Shown here: piece by piece, positions 16,419-25,337 of the stretch
Layout of the letters: every line of letters begins with the position of its first letter
How positions within the stretch are numbered: the first letter of the stretch is position 1
NCBI RefSeq assembly: GCF_902497855.1
Contig: NZ_CABVHU010000001.1
Location: 124,001-188,000, forward strand
Reading direction: 5' to 3'
DNA: 64,000 bases
Source of the DNA: Pseudomonas fluorescens
GTDB lineage: Bacteria; Pseudomonadota; Gammaproteobacteria; Pseudomonadales; Pseudomonadaceae
The notes under the pieces: model-generated
Told to the model about the DNA's origin: nothing
The model's database searches: none
Seen by the model: only the letters and a program-made list of their open reading frames with translations
Program-made: the position numbers and the translations under genes

Positions 16419-18509
16419 TCAATCACCAGGTGTCAGTCGGTAGGTGGCCGAGGGGGCAAGCGTTGCCAGCCAGCCAGGTGGCACGACGATGTTGGTCGTG
16501 GCCTCTTCGATCACGCAAGGGCCGTGTACCGTTTGCCCGGATTGCAGCCGATCACCGTTGTACACCGGCGTTTCCTGCCAGGACGATTGCGCGCTGAACA
16601 GCATCGACCGGTAACCGCTCGCGGCAGGTGTGACCTCTTCGGCGGGTGACGGCAGTTCCGGCATGGGCGGGCGTTGCAGGCGAGCAATCACGGAGCACTC
16701 GAGGTTCACCAGTTCTGCCGGACTCTCAGGCTCGCTGTAGGAAAACAAAGCCTTGTGGCGCGTATGGAATGCCTCGCGCAGGGTGAGCAGGCCGGCATGA
16801 TCCAGTTGATCGCAGGTCAACTCAACGCTGCATTCGTGGATCTGGCCGAGGTAGCGGATCTCCAGGTTGTACAGGCACTCGACGTTGTCCCCGGCGTCGA
16901 ATCCATCGTCGCGCAGATTGTTCATGCCGCGTTCACGCAGGTCACGCAAGGTCTGGTTGAGCAGGGGCAGGTTGACCAGGTCGTCGTCAAGGCGCATCGC
17001 AAGCGTGGTCAACTGGTCATAGCGGATGTCTGAAAGAATCTGCCCATACGCGCACAGTCCGGAAGCGACTTTCGGGATGAGCACCACCCGGCTGCCGATT
17101 TCCTCGGCCAGACGCATGACATGCATGCCCGCAGCCCCGCCCGCGCCGATCAGGGCGAAGTCCCGCGGATCATAACCACGCTCGACCGACACCCGTCGAA
17201 TGCCACTGACCATGTTCAGGTTCACCAAGGTGATGATGCCAATGGCCGCACGTTCAACGCTGATGCCTAAAGGCTCGGCAATCTTGCGCTGGATGGCCTC
17301 GATCGCGACCTTGCGATCGAGCCGGATGCTACCGCCCAGCAGCGCGCCGTCGGCCAGGTAGCCGAGCACCAGATTGGCGTCGGTGACGGTTGGCTCGGTG
17401 CCACCCTTGCCGTAGCACACCGGTCCAGGGTTGGCACCGGCACTGCGCGGGCCGACCTGGAGCATGCCGAAGTCGTCGAGAAAGGCAATCGAGCCGCCGC
17501 CGGCACCCAGGGTTTCCACTTGAATCATCGGCACACCGATACGGTATCGCAGGAAATCAGTGTCCTTGCTGAAGTTGGTGCGCCCTGACTTGCTCAAGGT
17601 GATGTCGAACGAGGTGCCGCCCATGTCCACGGTGATCACGTTGTCGATGCCGAACGGCTGTGCAACGCATAAGCCGGCTTGAGGCGCGGACGCCGGGCCC
17701 GAGTTGATTGCGTTGACCGCACGTTCGCGCATCACTACGCCGGGCGCCAGGCCACCGTTGGATTGGAAGTAGCGAGTCGGCTGCTGCGCGCCGAGCTCTT
17801 CGAACAGGGCGTCGATCCGTTCGATGTAGCGGCCCATGACCGGGCTCAGGTAGGCGTTGACCACGGTAGTCGACGTGCGGGTGTATTCACGGATTTGCGG
17901 GAACACTTCATTGCCGGTGCAGACGAATACGCCCGGCAAGGCTGCTCGCACCATCTCGGCGGCGCGTTGTTCGTGGCTCGGGTTGCGCACAGACCAGACG
18001 AACGAAATGGCCACGGCTTTGACGTCCTGCTCGCGAAAATAGTCGATCGCTTGAACAATCGCCTGTTCATCGAGCGCAGCGTATTCGCTGCCGTCGCTGA
18101 TGATCCGGCCGCGAATGGGCCGACGCAGATGCCGCGGCACCAACATATGGGCCGGCGGATAACTGGCATCGTAGCGGTGTCCGTCTTCCTTGTGTCCCAG
18201 GCGAATTTCCAGGCTGTCTTCGTGCCCGTCGGTACACAGCAGACCCACCTTCACCCCGGTTTTTTCAATCAGGGCGTTGAGGGCCACGGTGGTGCCGTTG
18301 ATGCACAGGTCGCAATCGCCAATGATTTCAGCGGGCGTGCGACCGATGGCGTCGGCGATTTGGGCCAGGCCGTTACGGATGGCGAGGGTGCCATCCTGGG
18401 GGGTTGACGGTGCCTTGAACAGCTGCACGTTGCCACTGCGATCAGCCAGGATGAAATCGGTGAAGGTGCCGCCGGCGTCGATGCCCAGACGGTATTGTTG
18501 CTTGGTCAT
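16419..18509 (-). CDS. hyuA: HyuA-type ATP-dependent hydantoinase/oxoprolinase subunit A
   Basis: 696 residues. The N-terminal ASKHA nucleotide-binding signature is GIDAGGTFTDF at 9-19, and a second phosphate loop VDMGGTSFDITL lies near 286-297, then GAGGGSIAFLD. HyuA/oxoprolinase-type proteins use ATP to activate a cyclic amide for ring opening or a ketone for carboxylation. Encoded 39 bases after a HyuB-type gene on the same strand (order B then A). GC content resembles the bulk of the window, unlike the divergent second HyuA/HyuB pair. Substrate not determinable; N-substituted hydantoins, lactams and 5-oxoproline are the usual family choices. Confidence 0.85.
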   Translation of the reverse strand: MTKQQYRLGIDAGGTFTDFILADRSGNVQLFKAPSTPQDGTLAIRNGLAQIADAIGRTPAEIIGDCDLCINGTTVALNALIEKTGVKVGLLCTDGHEDSLEIRLGHKEDGHRYDASYPPAHMLVPRHLRRPIRGRIISDGSEYAALDEQAIVQAIDYFREQDVKAVAISFVWSVRNPSHEQRAAEMVRAALPGVFVCTGNEVFPQIREYTRTSTTVVNAYLSPVMGRYIERIDALFEELGAQQPTRYFQSNGGLAPGVVMRERAVNAINSGPASAPQAGLCVAQPFGIDNVITVDMGGTSFDITLSKSGRTNFSKDTDFLRYRIGVPMIQVETLGAGGGSIAFLDDFGMLQVGPRSAGANPGPVCYGKGGTEPTVTDANLVLGYLADGALLGGSIRLDRKVAIEAIQRKIAEPLGISVERAAIGIITLVNLNMVSGIRRVSVERGYDPRDFALIGAGGAAGMHVMRLAEEIGSRVVLIPKVASGLCAYGQILSDIRYDQLTTLAMRLDDDLVNLPLLNQTLRDLRERGMNNLRDDGFDAGDNVECLYNLEIRYLGQIHECSVELTCDQLDHAGLLTLREAFHTRHKALFSYSEPESPAELVNLECSVIARLQRPPMPELPSPAEEVTPAASGYRSMLFSAQSSWQETPVYNGDRLQSGQTVHGPCVIEEATTNIVVPPGWLATLAPSATYRLTPGD

Positions 18510-18548
18510 GATGAGGGTTTCCAGATTGCTCAGAGGGGCCGGGTTCGA

Positions 18549-20294
18549 TTAATGGGTGGCACGGCAGGCGTGGGTCGCGGCTTCGTCGACCAGGCCATTG
18601 CTTTCGATCACCACGCCATACTCCAGGCGCGCGCCTTCAGGGGACACCAGGCCGTTACGCACGTCGTTCAATACACTGGCAATCGGGCGCCGCAGGGGAT
18701 TACCGTAGCCACCGCCCCCAGGGTTGATGTTGATCACCCGTTCGCCAGGCTGAGCAGTGAGTTGCGCGTTGTAGATAAACTGCTGTTCTTCGCCGTCGAC
18801 CTTGCGGTGAATCAGCCGGCCCAACTTGGGTTCGAGCATGATGTTGTGGGCGCCCGCGGCACCTGACGTCGGCAGTTGTCGACCCTCACCGAAACCGACC
18901 ACGGTCATCGGGTGATTCAGTGGTTCGATCTCGATGCGGGTCCCCGAACCACCACGAAATTCACCCGCGCCGCCGCTGTCGGTCATCAGGCTGTAGCGGT
19001 GAATCAGGATGGGGTAGGCGTGCTCCAGCAACTCGATATCGCCGGACATCAGTGCGCCGAAACAACACAACGGACCGCATGCCGGCCAGCCGTCCATGGC
19101 CTTGTTGGCGCCGGCGCCGGAGATGATCGAGGCAAGGACCATGGTCACGTACTCGTCGTTGCCATTGCGCGGATCATGGCCTGCAATGTTGATTCCGCTG
19201 GCGTGGCCCCAGGAGGCGGTGACGCGTTCCGGCGCGGCTTGCTCCAGTGCCTGGCGCACCGCGTCGGCCAGGGTTTCCATCGGTGTGGTGGTGCTGTTGA
19301 CGTGCGGCGCGGGTTCCTGCGCATTGCACAAGGTGCCCGGTGGGCCGAGGTCGACGGATACGCAGCGGTACAAGCCTTCGTTGTACGGCGGCGGCACCTG
19401 GGCAAACATCATCAGCCCCAGGTAAACCCCGGACACTGAGTTGCCGGCGTAAGAGTTGATGAAGTAAGGAACTTGCGGTGGGCTCTGGATCAGGATGTGG
19501 GCAACGTCGCCACGGATTTCCACCTGCGCCGTGATCGACAATTCGCCCAGTCCGTGGCCCGAGTCCTCAAGTACTGCGGTGCCCGTGTAGCACCCATCCG
19601 GGACGTCGCGCAGCAAGGCACGCATGTGACGGTCGGCCATGTCTTTCAATTCGGCGATGCACGCGCGCACCTGTTCCACGCCATAGCGATCGAGCAGTTC
19701 GAGCAAGTGCCGTTCACCGACGTTGCACGCGCCGTATTGGGCGTTGAGATCGCCTTCCTGATAGGCGCGGGCGCGCATGTTGGTCAGCAGCAGGTTGATC
19801 ACGTCTTCACGGCGCTTGCCTTGTGACCAGAGCTTCACTGGCGGGATGCGCAAACCCTCGGCGTAGATTTCCCTGGCATCCGGGTTGTAGCCGGCGGGCA
19901 CCGGGCCGCCGATGTCGGTCAGGTGGCCTTTGCACACGGCCCAGAACACCAGCTCGCCTTTGTAGAACACGGGTTTGTACATGCAGCAGTCGAGAATATG
20001 GCTGCCCATGTAGGCGGGGTCGTTGTGGTAAATCACATCGCCTTCCTGGACGTCATCGCCGAAGAAACCGGCGACGCATTTCATCGCCGGAATCAGCGAG
20101 CCGAGATGAATCGGGATGTCCTGACCTTGGAGGATCATTTCCGGAAAGTGGTCGAAGAGGGCATTGGAGTAGTCGTGAGCCAGGTTGAAAACGCTCGAAC
20201 GACCGGTTTTCTCCAGGGTGATGGTCATTTCGCGCTGCGCGGTTTCGAGTGCGCCTCGCACGACGGCCAGGGTGATCGGATCTACTGTGCTCAT
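18549..20294 (-). CDS. hyuB: HyuB-type hydantoinase/oxoprolinase subunit B
   Basis: 581 residues. Family marks are the early DYSNALFDHFPEMILQGQDIP stretch, YHNDPAYMGSHILD near 91-104, the late DSGGAGEFRGGSGTRIE and the C-terminal glycine loop NPGGGGYGNP. HyuB is the partner of HyuA in ATP-dependent hydantoinases, oxoprolinase and acetone-type carboxylases. ATG at 20294. It is the first gene of the leftward operon, transcribed from the 449-base divergent region shared with the second pair. Confidence 0.85.
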   Translation of the reverse strand: MSTVDPITLAVVRGALETAQREMTITLEKTGRSSVFNLAHDYSNALFDHFPEMILQGQDIPIHLGSLIPAMKCVAGFFGDDVQEGDVIYHNDPAYMGSHILDCCMYKPVFYKGELVFWAVCKGHLTDIGGPVPAGYNPDAREIYAEGLRIPPVKLWSQGKRREDVINLLLTNMRARAYQEGDLNAQYGACNVGERHLLELLDRYGVEQVRACIAELKDMADRHMRALLRDVPDGCYTGTAVLEDSGHGLGELSITAQVEIRGDVAHILIQSPPQVPYFINSYAGNSVSGVYLGLMMFAQVPPPYNEGLYRCVSVDLGPPGTLCNAQEPAPHVNSTTTPMETLADAVRQALEQAAPERVTASWGHASGINIAGHDPRNGNDEYVTMVLASIISGAGANKAMDGWPACGPLCCFGALMSGDIELLEHAYPILIHRYSLMTDSGGAGEFRGGSGTRIEIEPLNHPMTVVGFGEGRQLPTSGAAGAHNIMLEPKLGRLIHRKVDGEEQQFIYNAQLTAQPGERVININPGGGGYGNPLRRPIASVLNDVRNGLVSPEGARLEYGVVIESNGLVDEAATHACRATH

Positions 20295-20743
20295 GGGTCA
20301 CCAGAAATCTTGTTGTTATCAGGTGGAGGTCAGGACGAACGTCTAACCCACGGCACAAAATTACGCGCTCGACCCCGTGTCTGGCTTGGCGCCGAGTGCA
20401 CTGGTTGTTGATCCCCAGTGCACGGTTTACTGCGCATTGTTCCTGGCGCTTGCGATGACAGGACTCGAACCGGTTGACAGCCATTTTCCTCAAGGGCAAA
20501 CTGTCCACAGTCTTCAGTCCACAGATTGAATCATGCTTCTCCTGCAAGGACAGCCGACCGAAAGCGGGCAAAAGCACCTGCTGTGCGAGGTACGAATGTA
20601 GAAAAAAAAGAATAAGAGAAATGCACTTACCGTGATAATTCATTTATTCGCGTCCATCGCGATGCACACGGTAACCACCGCATAAAAAATATTTAAGAAC
20701 TGCCCCCGAAAAACTTTAGATTTATAATAAAGCGGAGCGCCTT
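20295..20743. promoter_or_regulatory. 449-base divergent regulatory region between two hyu operons
   Basis: No gene is visible. The right half (about 20590-20743) is strongly A/T-rich compared with the left half, marking the edge of an A/T-richer block. It contains the ACTGTCCACAGT palindrome (separate entry), a tRNA-3'-end-like string on the minus strand (20451-20471) and a TATAAT at 20723-20728 that lies too close to the ATG at 20744 to be a normal -10 box unless the mRNA has almost no leader. The GGAG ribosome site of the rightward hyuA-type gene is at about 20733-20736. Confidence 0.6.
20500..20511. promoter_or_regulatory. ACTGT-N2-ACAGT palindrome (candidate GntR operator 1)
   Basis: A perfect inverted repeat ACTGT-CC-ACAGT, followed closely by a partial repeat CAGTCCACAG. 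The identical 12-mer occurs in front of the GntR/FCD regulator gene at 26804-26815, and both are preceded by GGCAA. FCD-type GntR proteins bind short palindromes of this size. Its position between the divergent hyu operons suggests coordinated control. Binding is inference. Confidence 0.55.
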
Positions 20744-22792
20744 ATGCGTGAGGACAATATTGTAGGTGTCGACATTGGCGGTACTTTTACCGACTTCGTG
20801 TCATACGACGCCACAACTGGCAAGATTGAAAACTGGAAAAATCTAACGACTCCAGCCAATCCTATCGATGGTGTTTTGGAAGGGCTATCCAACATCGAGT
20901 CGATGGCAACCGTTAACAAGATTCGTCTGGGCACCACGATTGCGACGAACGCACTGTTAACGCGAAAAGGCGCGAAGGTTGCCTACGTCACCACTAACGG
21001 CTTTAAAGATGTGCCGTTTATCCAGCGTGGTGACCGCCGCAGCCACTACGACATCACTTGGATCAAGACCAAGGCATTCGTCAGTCGAGCCGATTGCTAT
21101 GAAGTTGCCGAACGTATCAGCGCCCTGGGTGAGGTAGTACTTCCTCTGGATGAGCTCTCGGTGCGCAAGGTCGCACAGGCCATTCGCAACGATGGCACCA
21201 TCGAAGCTATCGCCGTCTGTACCTTGTTCTCTTACGTCAATCCACAGCATGAGGACCGCATTGCGCAGATTCTGGCTGAAGAGCTGCCTGATATCCCTAT
21301 TTCGTCTTCGTTTCACGTACTTCCGAAGTGGAAGGAATACGACCGCGCATCCACGACTATCGCTGATGCTTTTCTCAAGCCGATCGTTCAGGAAAGCTTC
21401 GCACGTATAAAGACTTGCCTCGATGATCTGGGTATCGGCGATAAAGTCGGCGTCATCAAGTCCAATGGCGGCGAATCCAGCATCTGGGGCGCAGCGGCGA
21501 CTCCCGTACAGATGGCCTTGTCCGGACCAACGGGTGCCGTAGTCGCCACCCGTACTGTCGCTGAACTCACCGGGATCAAAAACCTGGTGGTGTTCGACAT
21601 GGGTGGCACGTCGACCGACTGTGCAACCGTGGTCAACGGCCAGGAAAACATCACCACCGACTTTGAAATCGAGTGGGGGATTCCGATTCAGGTGCCGATG
21701 ATCGACGTTCATACCATTGGTGCTGGTGGCGGCTCCCTGGCATGGATTGATAAAGGTGGCCTGTTGCGAATGGGCCCGCAGTCTGCGACCTCCGTTCCTG
21801 GTCCTGCCTGCTATGGCCGTGGTGGCCTTGAAGCAACCGTGACCGATGCGAATGTGGTGTTGGGTCGCATCAACCCTGATTTCTTTCTCGGCGGACGCAT
21901 GAAGCTCGATGCCAGCGCCGCCCATCGTGCGGTTGCGCGGATTGCCGACAAGCTCAATATGGCCGTTGATGAAGCGGCCATGGCGATGCTCCAGATCGCC
22001 AATAACAACATGCTGGGTGCGCTGCGCACGGTGCTGTTGCAACGCGGTCTGGACCCTCGCGACTTCACCCTGTTGTCATCCGGGGGCGCAGGGCCGGTGC
22101 ACATCTGCGACCTGCTGGAAATCAGCGGCATCCCCCAAGGCTTGGTGCCTAACTATCCCGGCCAGTTTTCGGCATTCGGGTTCATCATGACCAATGCTCG
22201 TGTCGACAAGCAGCGGACTATCCAACAGGTCTCCACGCGGTTCGACGCGCTCGCGGTCGATGAAGCGATGACCCATCTGGTGAGCAGTGCGGTCAGTGAG
22301 CTCACCGAACAGGGTTACGTTGACAACATCCATGTTCAACGCTCCATCGAAGCGCGTTACCTCGGTCAGAATCATGGACTGGAGCTGCCGGTGGACGAGG
22401 CATCGATCGATACCGAGTCTGCAGCCCGGTTGTGGCAGAAATTCCATGAGATTCACCAGGCCCGGTTTGGCTTCTCCACGCCTGGCGAAACCATTGAGCT
22501 GGTGACCATCAAAGCGGTGGCGATCGCGTCTTGCGAGAAACCGCACATTGCGACACTGGCGCTTGCCGAAAAATCCGCCAAAGCCAATTCCAGTCGCAAG
22601 GTTCGCTATGAGGGCGGTTGGATCGATACGCCGGTGTATGAGCGCGAAACGTTGCTCCAGAACCATGTGATCACAGGACCGGCGATCATCGAAGAAAGTG
22701 CCTCGGTCACGATCCTGCGACCCGATCAGCAAATTCGCGTAAACGAATACGGCTACATGCTCGTAACTGCAAAATCCGCGGAGGGCAAGTAA
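20744..22792 (+). CDS. HyuA-type ATP-dependent hydantoinase/carboxylase subunit (second locus)
   Basis: 682 residues with GVDIGGTFTDF at 8-18 and the second nucleotide loop FDMGGTSTDCATV, then GAGGGSLAWID and a glycine-rich LSSGGAGPVHICDLL near 445-459. All are hallmarks of HyuA/acetone-carboxylase-beta type ASKHA proteins. A GGAG site precedes ATG 20744. It overlaps the following HyuB-type gene by one base (TAATG). It is clearly diverged from the HyuA encoded at 16419-18509 and is more A/T-rich, so it is not a recent duplicate. The role is ATP-dependent activation of a cyclic amide or ketone. Confidence 0.85.
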   Translation: MREDNIVGVDIGGTFTDFVSYDATTGKIENWKNLTTPANPIDGVLEGLSNIESMATVNKIRLGTTIATNALLTRKGAKVAYVTTNGFKDVPFIQRGDRRSHYDITWIKTKAFVSRADCYEVAERISALGEVVLPLDELSVRKVAQAIRNDGTIEAIAVCTLFSYVNPQHEDRIAQILAEELPDIPISSSFHVLPKWKEYDRASTTIADAFLKPIVQESFARIKTCLDDLGIGDKVGVIKSNGGESSIWGAAATPVQMALSGPTGAVVATRTVAELTGIKNLVVFDMGGTSTDCATVVNGQENITTDFEIEWGIPIQVPMIDVHTIGAGGGSLAWIDKGGLLRMGPQSATSVPGPACYGRGGLEATVTDANVVLGRINPDFFLGGRMKLDASAAHRAVARIADKLNMAVDEAAMAMLQIANNNMLGALRTVLLQRGLDPRDFTLLSSGGAGPVHICDLLEISGIPQGLVPNYPGQFSAFGFIMTNARVDKQRTIQQVSTRFDALAVDEAMTHLVSSAVSELTEQGYVDNIHVQRSIEARYLGQNHGLELPVDEASIDTESAARLWQKFHEIHQARFGFSTPGETIELVTIKAVAIASCEKPHIATLALAEKSAKANSSRKVRYEGGWIDTPVYERETLLQNHVITGPAIIEESASVTILRPDQQIRVNEYGYMLVTAKSAEGK

Positions 22793-24489
22793 TGGATATG
22801 GTAGCGATGAGTATTCTCGACTCGACGATGGTATCGATCTGTCGAGAAATGGGAATTACCCTGCAGAAGACCTCCTACTCCACGATCTTCAACGAAGCGC
22901 TGGACTTCACCTGCGGTCTGGCCGACAAGCAGGGCAATCTGATTGCGGTCGCCGATTTTTGCCCCGCCATGATTGGTGGGATACCGCTTTTGGTGGAGTC
23001 GTGCTTGAAGGAAATCGACGTGGTGTCCCTCAAAGAAGGCGACATCATCCTCCACAACGACCCCTACCGTGGCGGCCTCCACACGCCTGAACACACCTTC
23101 TTCAAGCCAATCTTCTTCCATGGCGAGCTGCAAGGCTGGGCAATCGCTATTGGTCATATCGCTGAAGTCGGTGGCATGGCGCCGGGCGGTTTCCCTGGCG
23201 AGGCTACGGAAATCTTCCATGAAGGTGTGCGTGTTCCTCCGGTGAAGATCAAATCCGCCGGCGTCGATAACAACGATATCTGGAAGCTGTTGCTGGCCAA
23301 CGTTCGTACACCCCGGACCAATTATGGCGATCTACGCGCCTTGATTGCAGCTGTAGATCTGGGCGAACGCCAGATGCGCGATGTGCTTGAAAAATACGGC
23401 GTCAGTGATGTCCAGCAGATCATTGGCGACCTGCTCGATTACGCAGAACGTCGCATGAAAGCCGAAATCGACGCCATTCCCGACGGTATCTACTCCTTCG
23501 AAGATTCTGTGGAGAGTGATGGTGTAACCCCGAACAAGACCTACCGCATCGCTGTGGAAGTTCACGTTCGTGGCGATCAAATCATCATCGACTACACAGG
23601 TTCTTCGCCACAGGCGCGTGGTCCGATCAATGCAACACTAGGGGTATCGACGTCAGCTGCCTATAACGCAGTCCTGCATATGACGGACCCATCGATACCG
23701 CGCAATAGTGGATGTTTCCGTCCGATCAAAGTGCTTTCGCCTCCCGGCACTATCGTGAACGTGGATTTCCCGGCGCCTTCGGTCGGGGGTAACACGGAGA
23801 CACATCCACGCATCACCGGCGCCATTCTGGGCGCCATGGCAACCGCGGTTCCCAATCGAGTCATGGCTGCCGAAGGCGCAACCCATTGCAACTTCGTATT
23901 CGGCGGCGTGGATGCAGCCAGCGGCGAATACTTCGCCTGTTATGACTTGGAAACCGTGGGCTGGGGCGGGCGCGCTTTCGCAGATGGCAACGACGCTGTC
24001 GACTCGATCAACGGCAACTGTCGTACCACGCCTGTCGAAGTCTTCGAGACCCGGTTCCCATGGCGTGTCGAGTGTCTCGCTCTGGATGCGGACTCCGGCG
24101 GTGCAGGCGAATTCCGAGGGGGGTTGGGTTACACCAAACAAATGCTTTGCCTGAATGAAACCATCACCGTTTCGCAAATGACCGACCGCCATTTCACCAA
24201 GCCCTGGGGCTTGGACGGCGGTCTGGAAGGTGGCTGTGGTGCCACCCTTGTCCAGAAAAATGGTTCACACAAGTGGGAAACGATGTGCGAGGCGTACGGG
24301 AAGATTTCCACGAGCCGTTATTCGAACGTCGACATCCATGAAGGGGATCGGGTCAAGTTGATCACACCAGGTGGCGGCGGCTTCGGCAGTCCGAAAAAAC
24401 GAGCGCCGGAGTCCGTCGAACGTGATCTGCGCGATGGCTATATCTCACTCGAATCTGCAAGGTCGAATTACGGATACACGGGGAACTGA
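22792..24489 (+). CDS. HyuB-type hydantoinase/carboxylase subunit (second locus)
   Basis: 565 residues. LHNDPYRGGLHTPEHTFFKP near 84-103, DSGGAGEFRGGLGYTKQ and the terminal TPGGGGFGSPKKR are standard HyuB signatures. ATG overlaps the HyuA stop (TAATG), so the two are translationally coupled. It is followed after 2 bases by a 58-residue four-cysteine protein. That order (HyuA-like, HyuB-like, small Zn protein) recalls acetone/acetophenone carboxylases, which have a small zinc-containing third subunit, so carboxylase activity is a real alternative to ring hydrolysis. Confidence 0.85.
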   Translation: MDMVAMSILDSTMVSICREMGITLQKTSYSTIFNEALDFTCGLADKQGNLIAVADFCPAMIGGIPLLVESCLKEIDVVSLKEGDIILHNDPYRGGLHTPEHTFFKPIFFHGELQGWAIAIGHIAEVGGMAPGGFPGEATEIFHEGVRVPPVKIKSAGVDNNDIWKLLLANVRTPRTNYGDLRALIAAVDLGERQMRDVLEKYGVSDVQQIIGDLLDYAERRMKAEIDAIPDGIYSFEDSVESDGVTPNKTYRIAVEVHVRGDQIIIDYTGSSPQARGPINATLGVSTSAAYNAVLHMTDPSIPRNSGCFRPIKVLSPPGTIVNVDFPAPSVGGNTETHPRITGAILGAMATAVPNRVMAAEGATHCNFVFGGVDAASGEYFACYDLETVGWGGRAFADGNDAVDSINGNCRTTPVEVFETRFPWRVECLALDADSGGAGEFRGGLGYTKQMLCLNETITVSQMTDRHFTKPWGLDGGLEGGCGATLVQKNGSHKWETMCEAYGKISTSRYSNVDIHEGDRVKLITPGGGGFGSPKKRAPESVERDLRDGYISLESARSNYGYTGN

Positions 24490-24491
24490 AG

Positions 24492-24668
24492 ATGAAATTC
24501 TCAGAAAACGGGCTCTACATCGAACGTTACGTTAAATGCGCTAACTGCGGCGTCCTGATCTACGAACAGGATGCGCCGACGAAGGTTAAAGTCGACGGCA
24601 AGGAATTCTGTTCCGACTGGTGTGTTAAATGGAGCGCTGAGCGTCAGCAGCGGCGCGCTTCGAAGTAA
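24492..24668 (+). CDS. 58-residue four-cysteine (zinc-ribbon-like) protein of the hyu operon
   Basis: Encoded 2 bases after the HyuB stop. Four cysteines are arranged C16-x2-C19 ... C40-x3-C44 (KCANCG and FCSDWC), a treble-clef/zinc-ribbon pattern, with a basic tail QQRRASK. Position and cysteines suggest a small structural subunit of the HyuA/HyuB complex, comparable in principle to the zinc-bearing gamma subunits of acetone/acetophenone carboxylases, although much shorter than those. No family is recognised. The tight spacing (stop TGA, then AAG, then ATG) argues for co-translation. Confidence 0.7.
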   Translation: MKFSENGLYIERYVKCANCGVLIYEQDAPTKVKVDGKEFCSDWCVKWSAERQQRRASK

Positions 24669-24678
24669 AAATACTCGG

Positions 24679-24697
24679 CGGGGCTGTTACAGCCCCG
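24679..24697 (+). other. intra-operonic hairpin
   Basis: Perfect 8-base stem CGGGGCTG / CAGCCCCG with loop TTA between the zinc-ribbon gene and the HD-domain gene. No T-run follows, so it is not a classical terminator. It could protect the upstream mRNA or set expression differently on each side. Confidence 0.5.
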
Positions 24698-24717
24698 TCC
24701 GATGGATAGGAAAAAAG

Positions 24718-25275
24718 ATGGAAAAGGCTAACTTCAAAAGTATTGACCAGATGAAACCCGAAGATTGGAAGCTGATTTCCTCTTTCGAAACCGACGAACA
24801 TAAACATATGCCTGAGCTGGTGATCAAGCATCTGCAACTCCTGGGGCAGGGTGAGCAGCCCTACCAGATTGACCGACTGCAGCATTCGCTGCAGACGGCC
24901 ACTCGGGCGAAGCGTGACGGCGCCGATGATGAAATGGTGCTGGCTGCGCTAGTCCATGATATTGGTGACACACTCGCGCTGTACAACCATGCTGAATTGG
25001 CGGGTGCGCTGATTAAGCCTTATGTGTCCGAAAAAACACATTGGATTGTACTTAATCACGACGTCTTCCAAGGGTTTTATTACTGGGAGAACCTGGGGTG
25101 GGACAAAAATACTCGCGAGAAATTTCGTGGGCATCCTTGGTTTGATGAGTGCGACAAATTCTGTCGTGAATGGGATTGTCCTTCGTTCGACCCGGAGTAC
25201 GATACCTTGAGTCTTGAAAGCTTTACCCCCTTGATCGAAACGATATTCTCTCGACAACCGTACTCGCACAAATAA
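24718..25275 (+). CDS. HD-domain protein resembling mixed-valence diiron oxygenases
   Basis: 185 residues from ATG 24718, preceded by a purine-rich AGGAAAAAAG. Candidate metal ligands are H56 (LQHSLQ), H80-D81 (ALVHDIGD), H91, H114 (VLNHDVFQ) and D153 or D158. The H56-to-H80 spacing of 24 and the string GADDEMVLAALVHDIG closely recall PhnZ, the HD-type diiron oxygenase that cleaves a hydroxy-phosphonate, and the ligand set is the six-residue set of PhnZ/TmpB/MIOX rather than a plain HD phosphohydrolase. It lies inside the hyu operon, before the permease. The oxygenase role is inference; phosphohydrolase activity is the alternative. Confidence 0.6.
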   Translation: MEKANFKSIDQMKPEDWKLISSFETDEHKHMPELVIKHLQLLGQGEQPYQIDRLQHSLQTATRAKRDGADDEMVLAALVHDIGDTLALYNHAELAGALIKPYVSEKTHWIVLNHDVFQGFYYWENLGWDKNTREKFRGHPWFDECDKFCREWDCPSFDPEYDTLSLESFTPLIETIFSRQPYSHK

Positions 25276-25337
25276 TAATAAATAAACGCTTGAGCATTCC
25301 TGAAGAAACATTTAAGTAGTCGTTCTGCCCAAAAAAC

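Noticed and set aside
20451..20471. A functional tRNA gene on the minus strand
   Set aside because: Only a T-loop/acceptor-like string is present; no D-arm or anticodon arm can be folded around it.
20723..20728. TATAAT box before the rightward hyuA-type gene
   Set aside because: Only 16 bases before the ATG and no matching -35 at the right distance; too close for a normal promoter.
24718..25275. Calling the HD protein a definite phosphonate oxygenase
   Set aside because: Ligand residues match the family, but there are no phosphonate genes nearby and the substrate-binding residues cannot be verified by eye.
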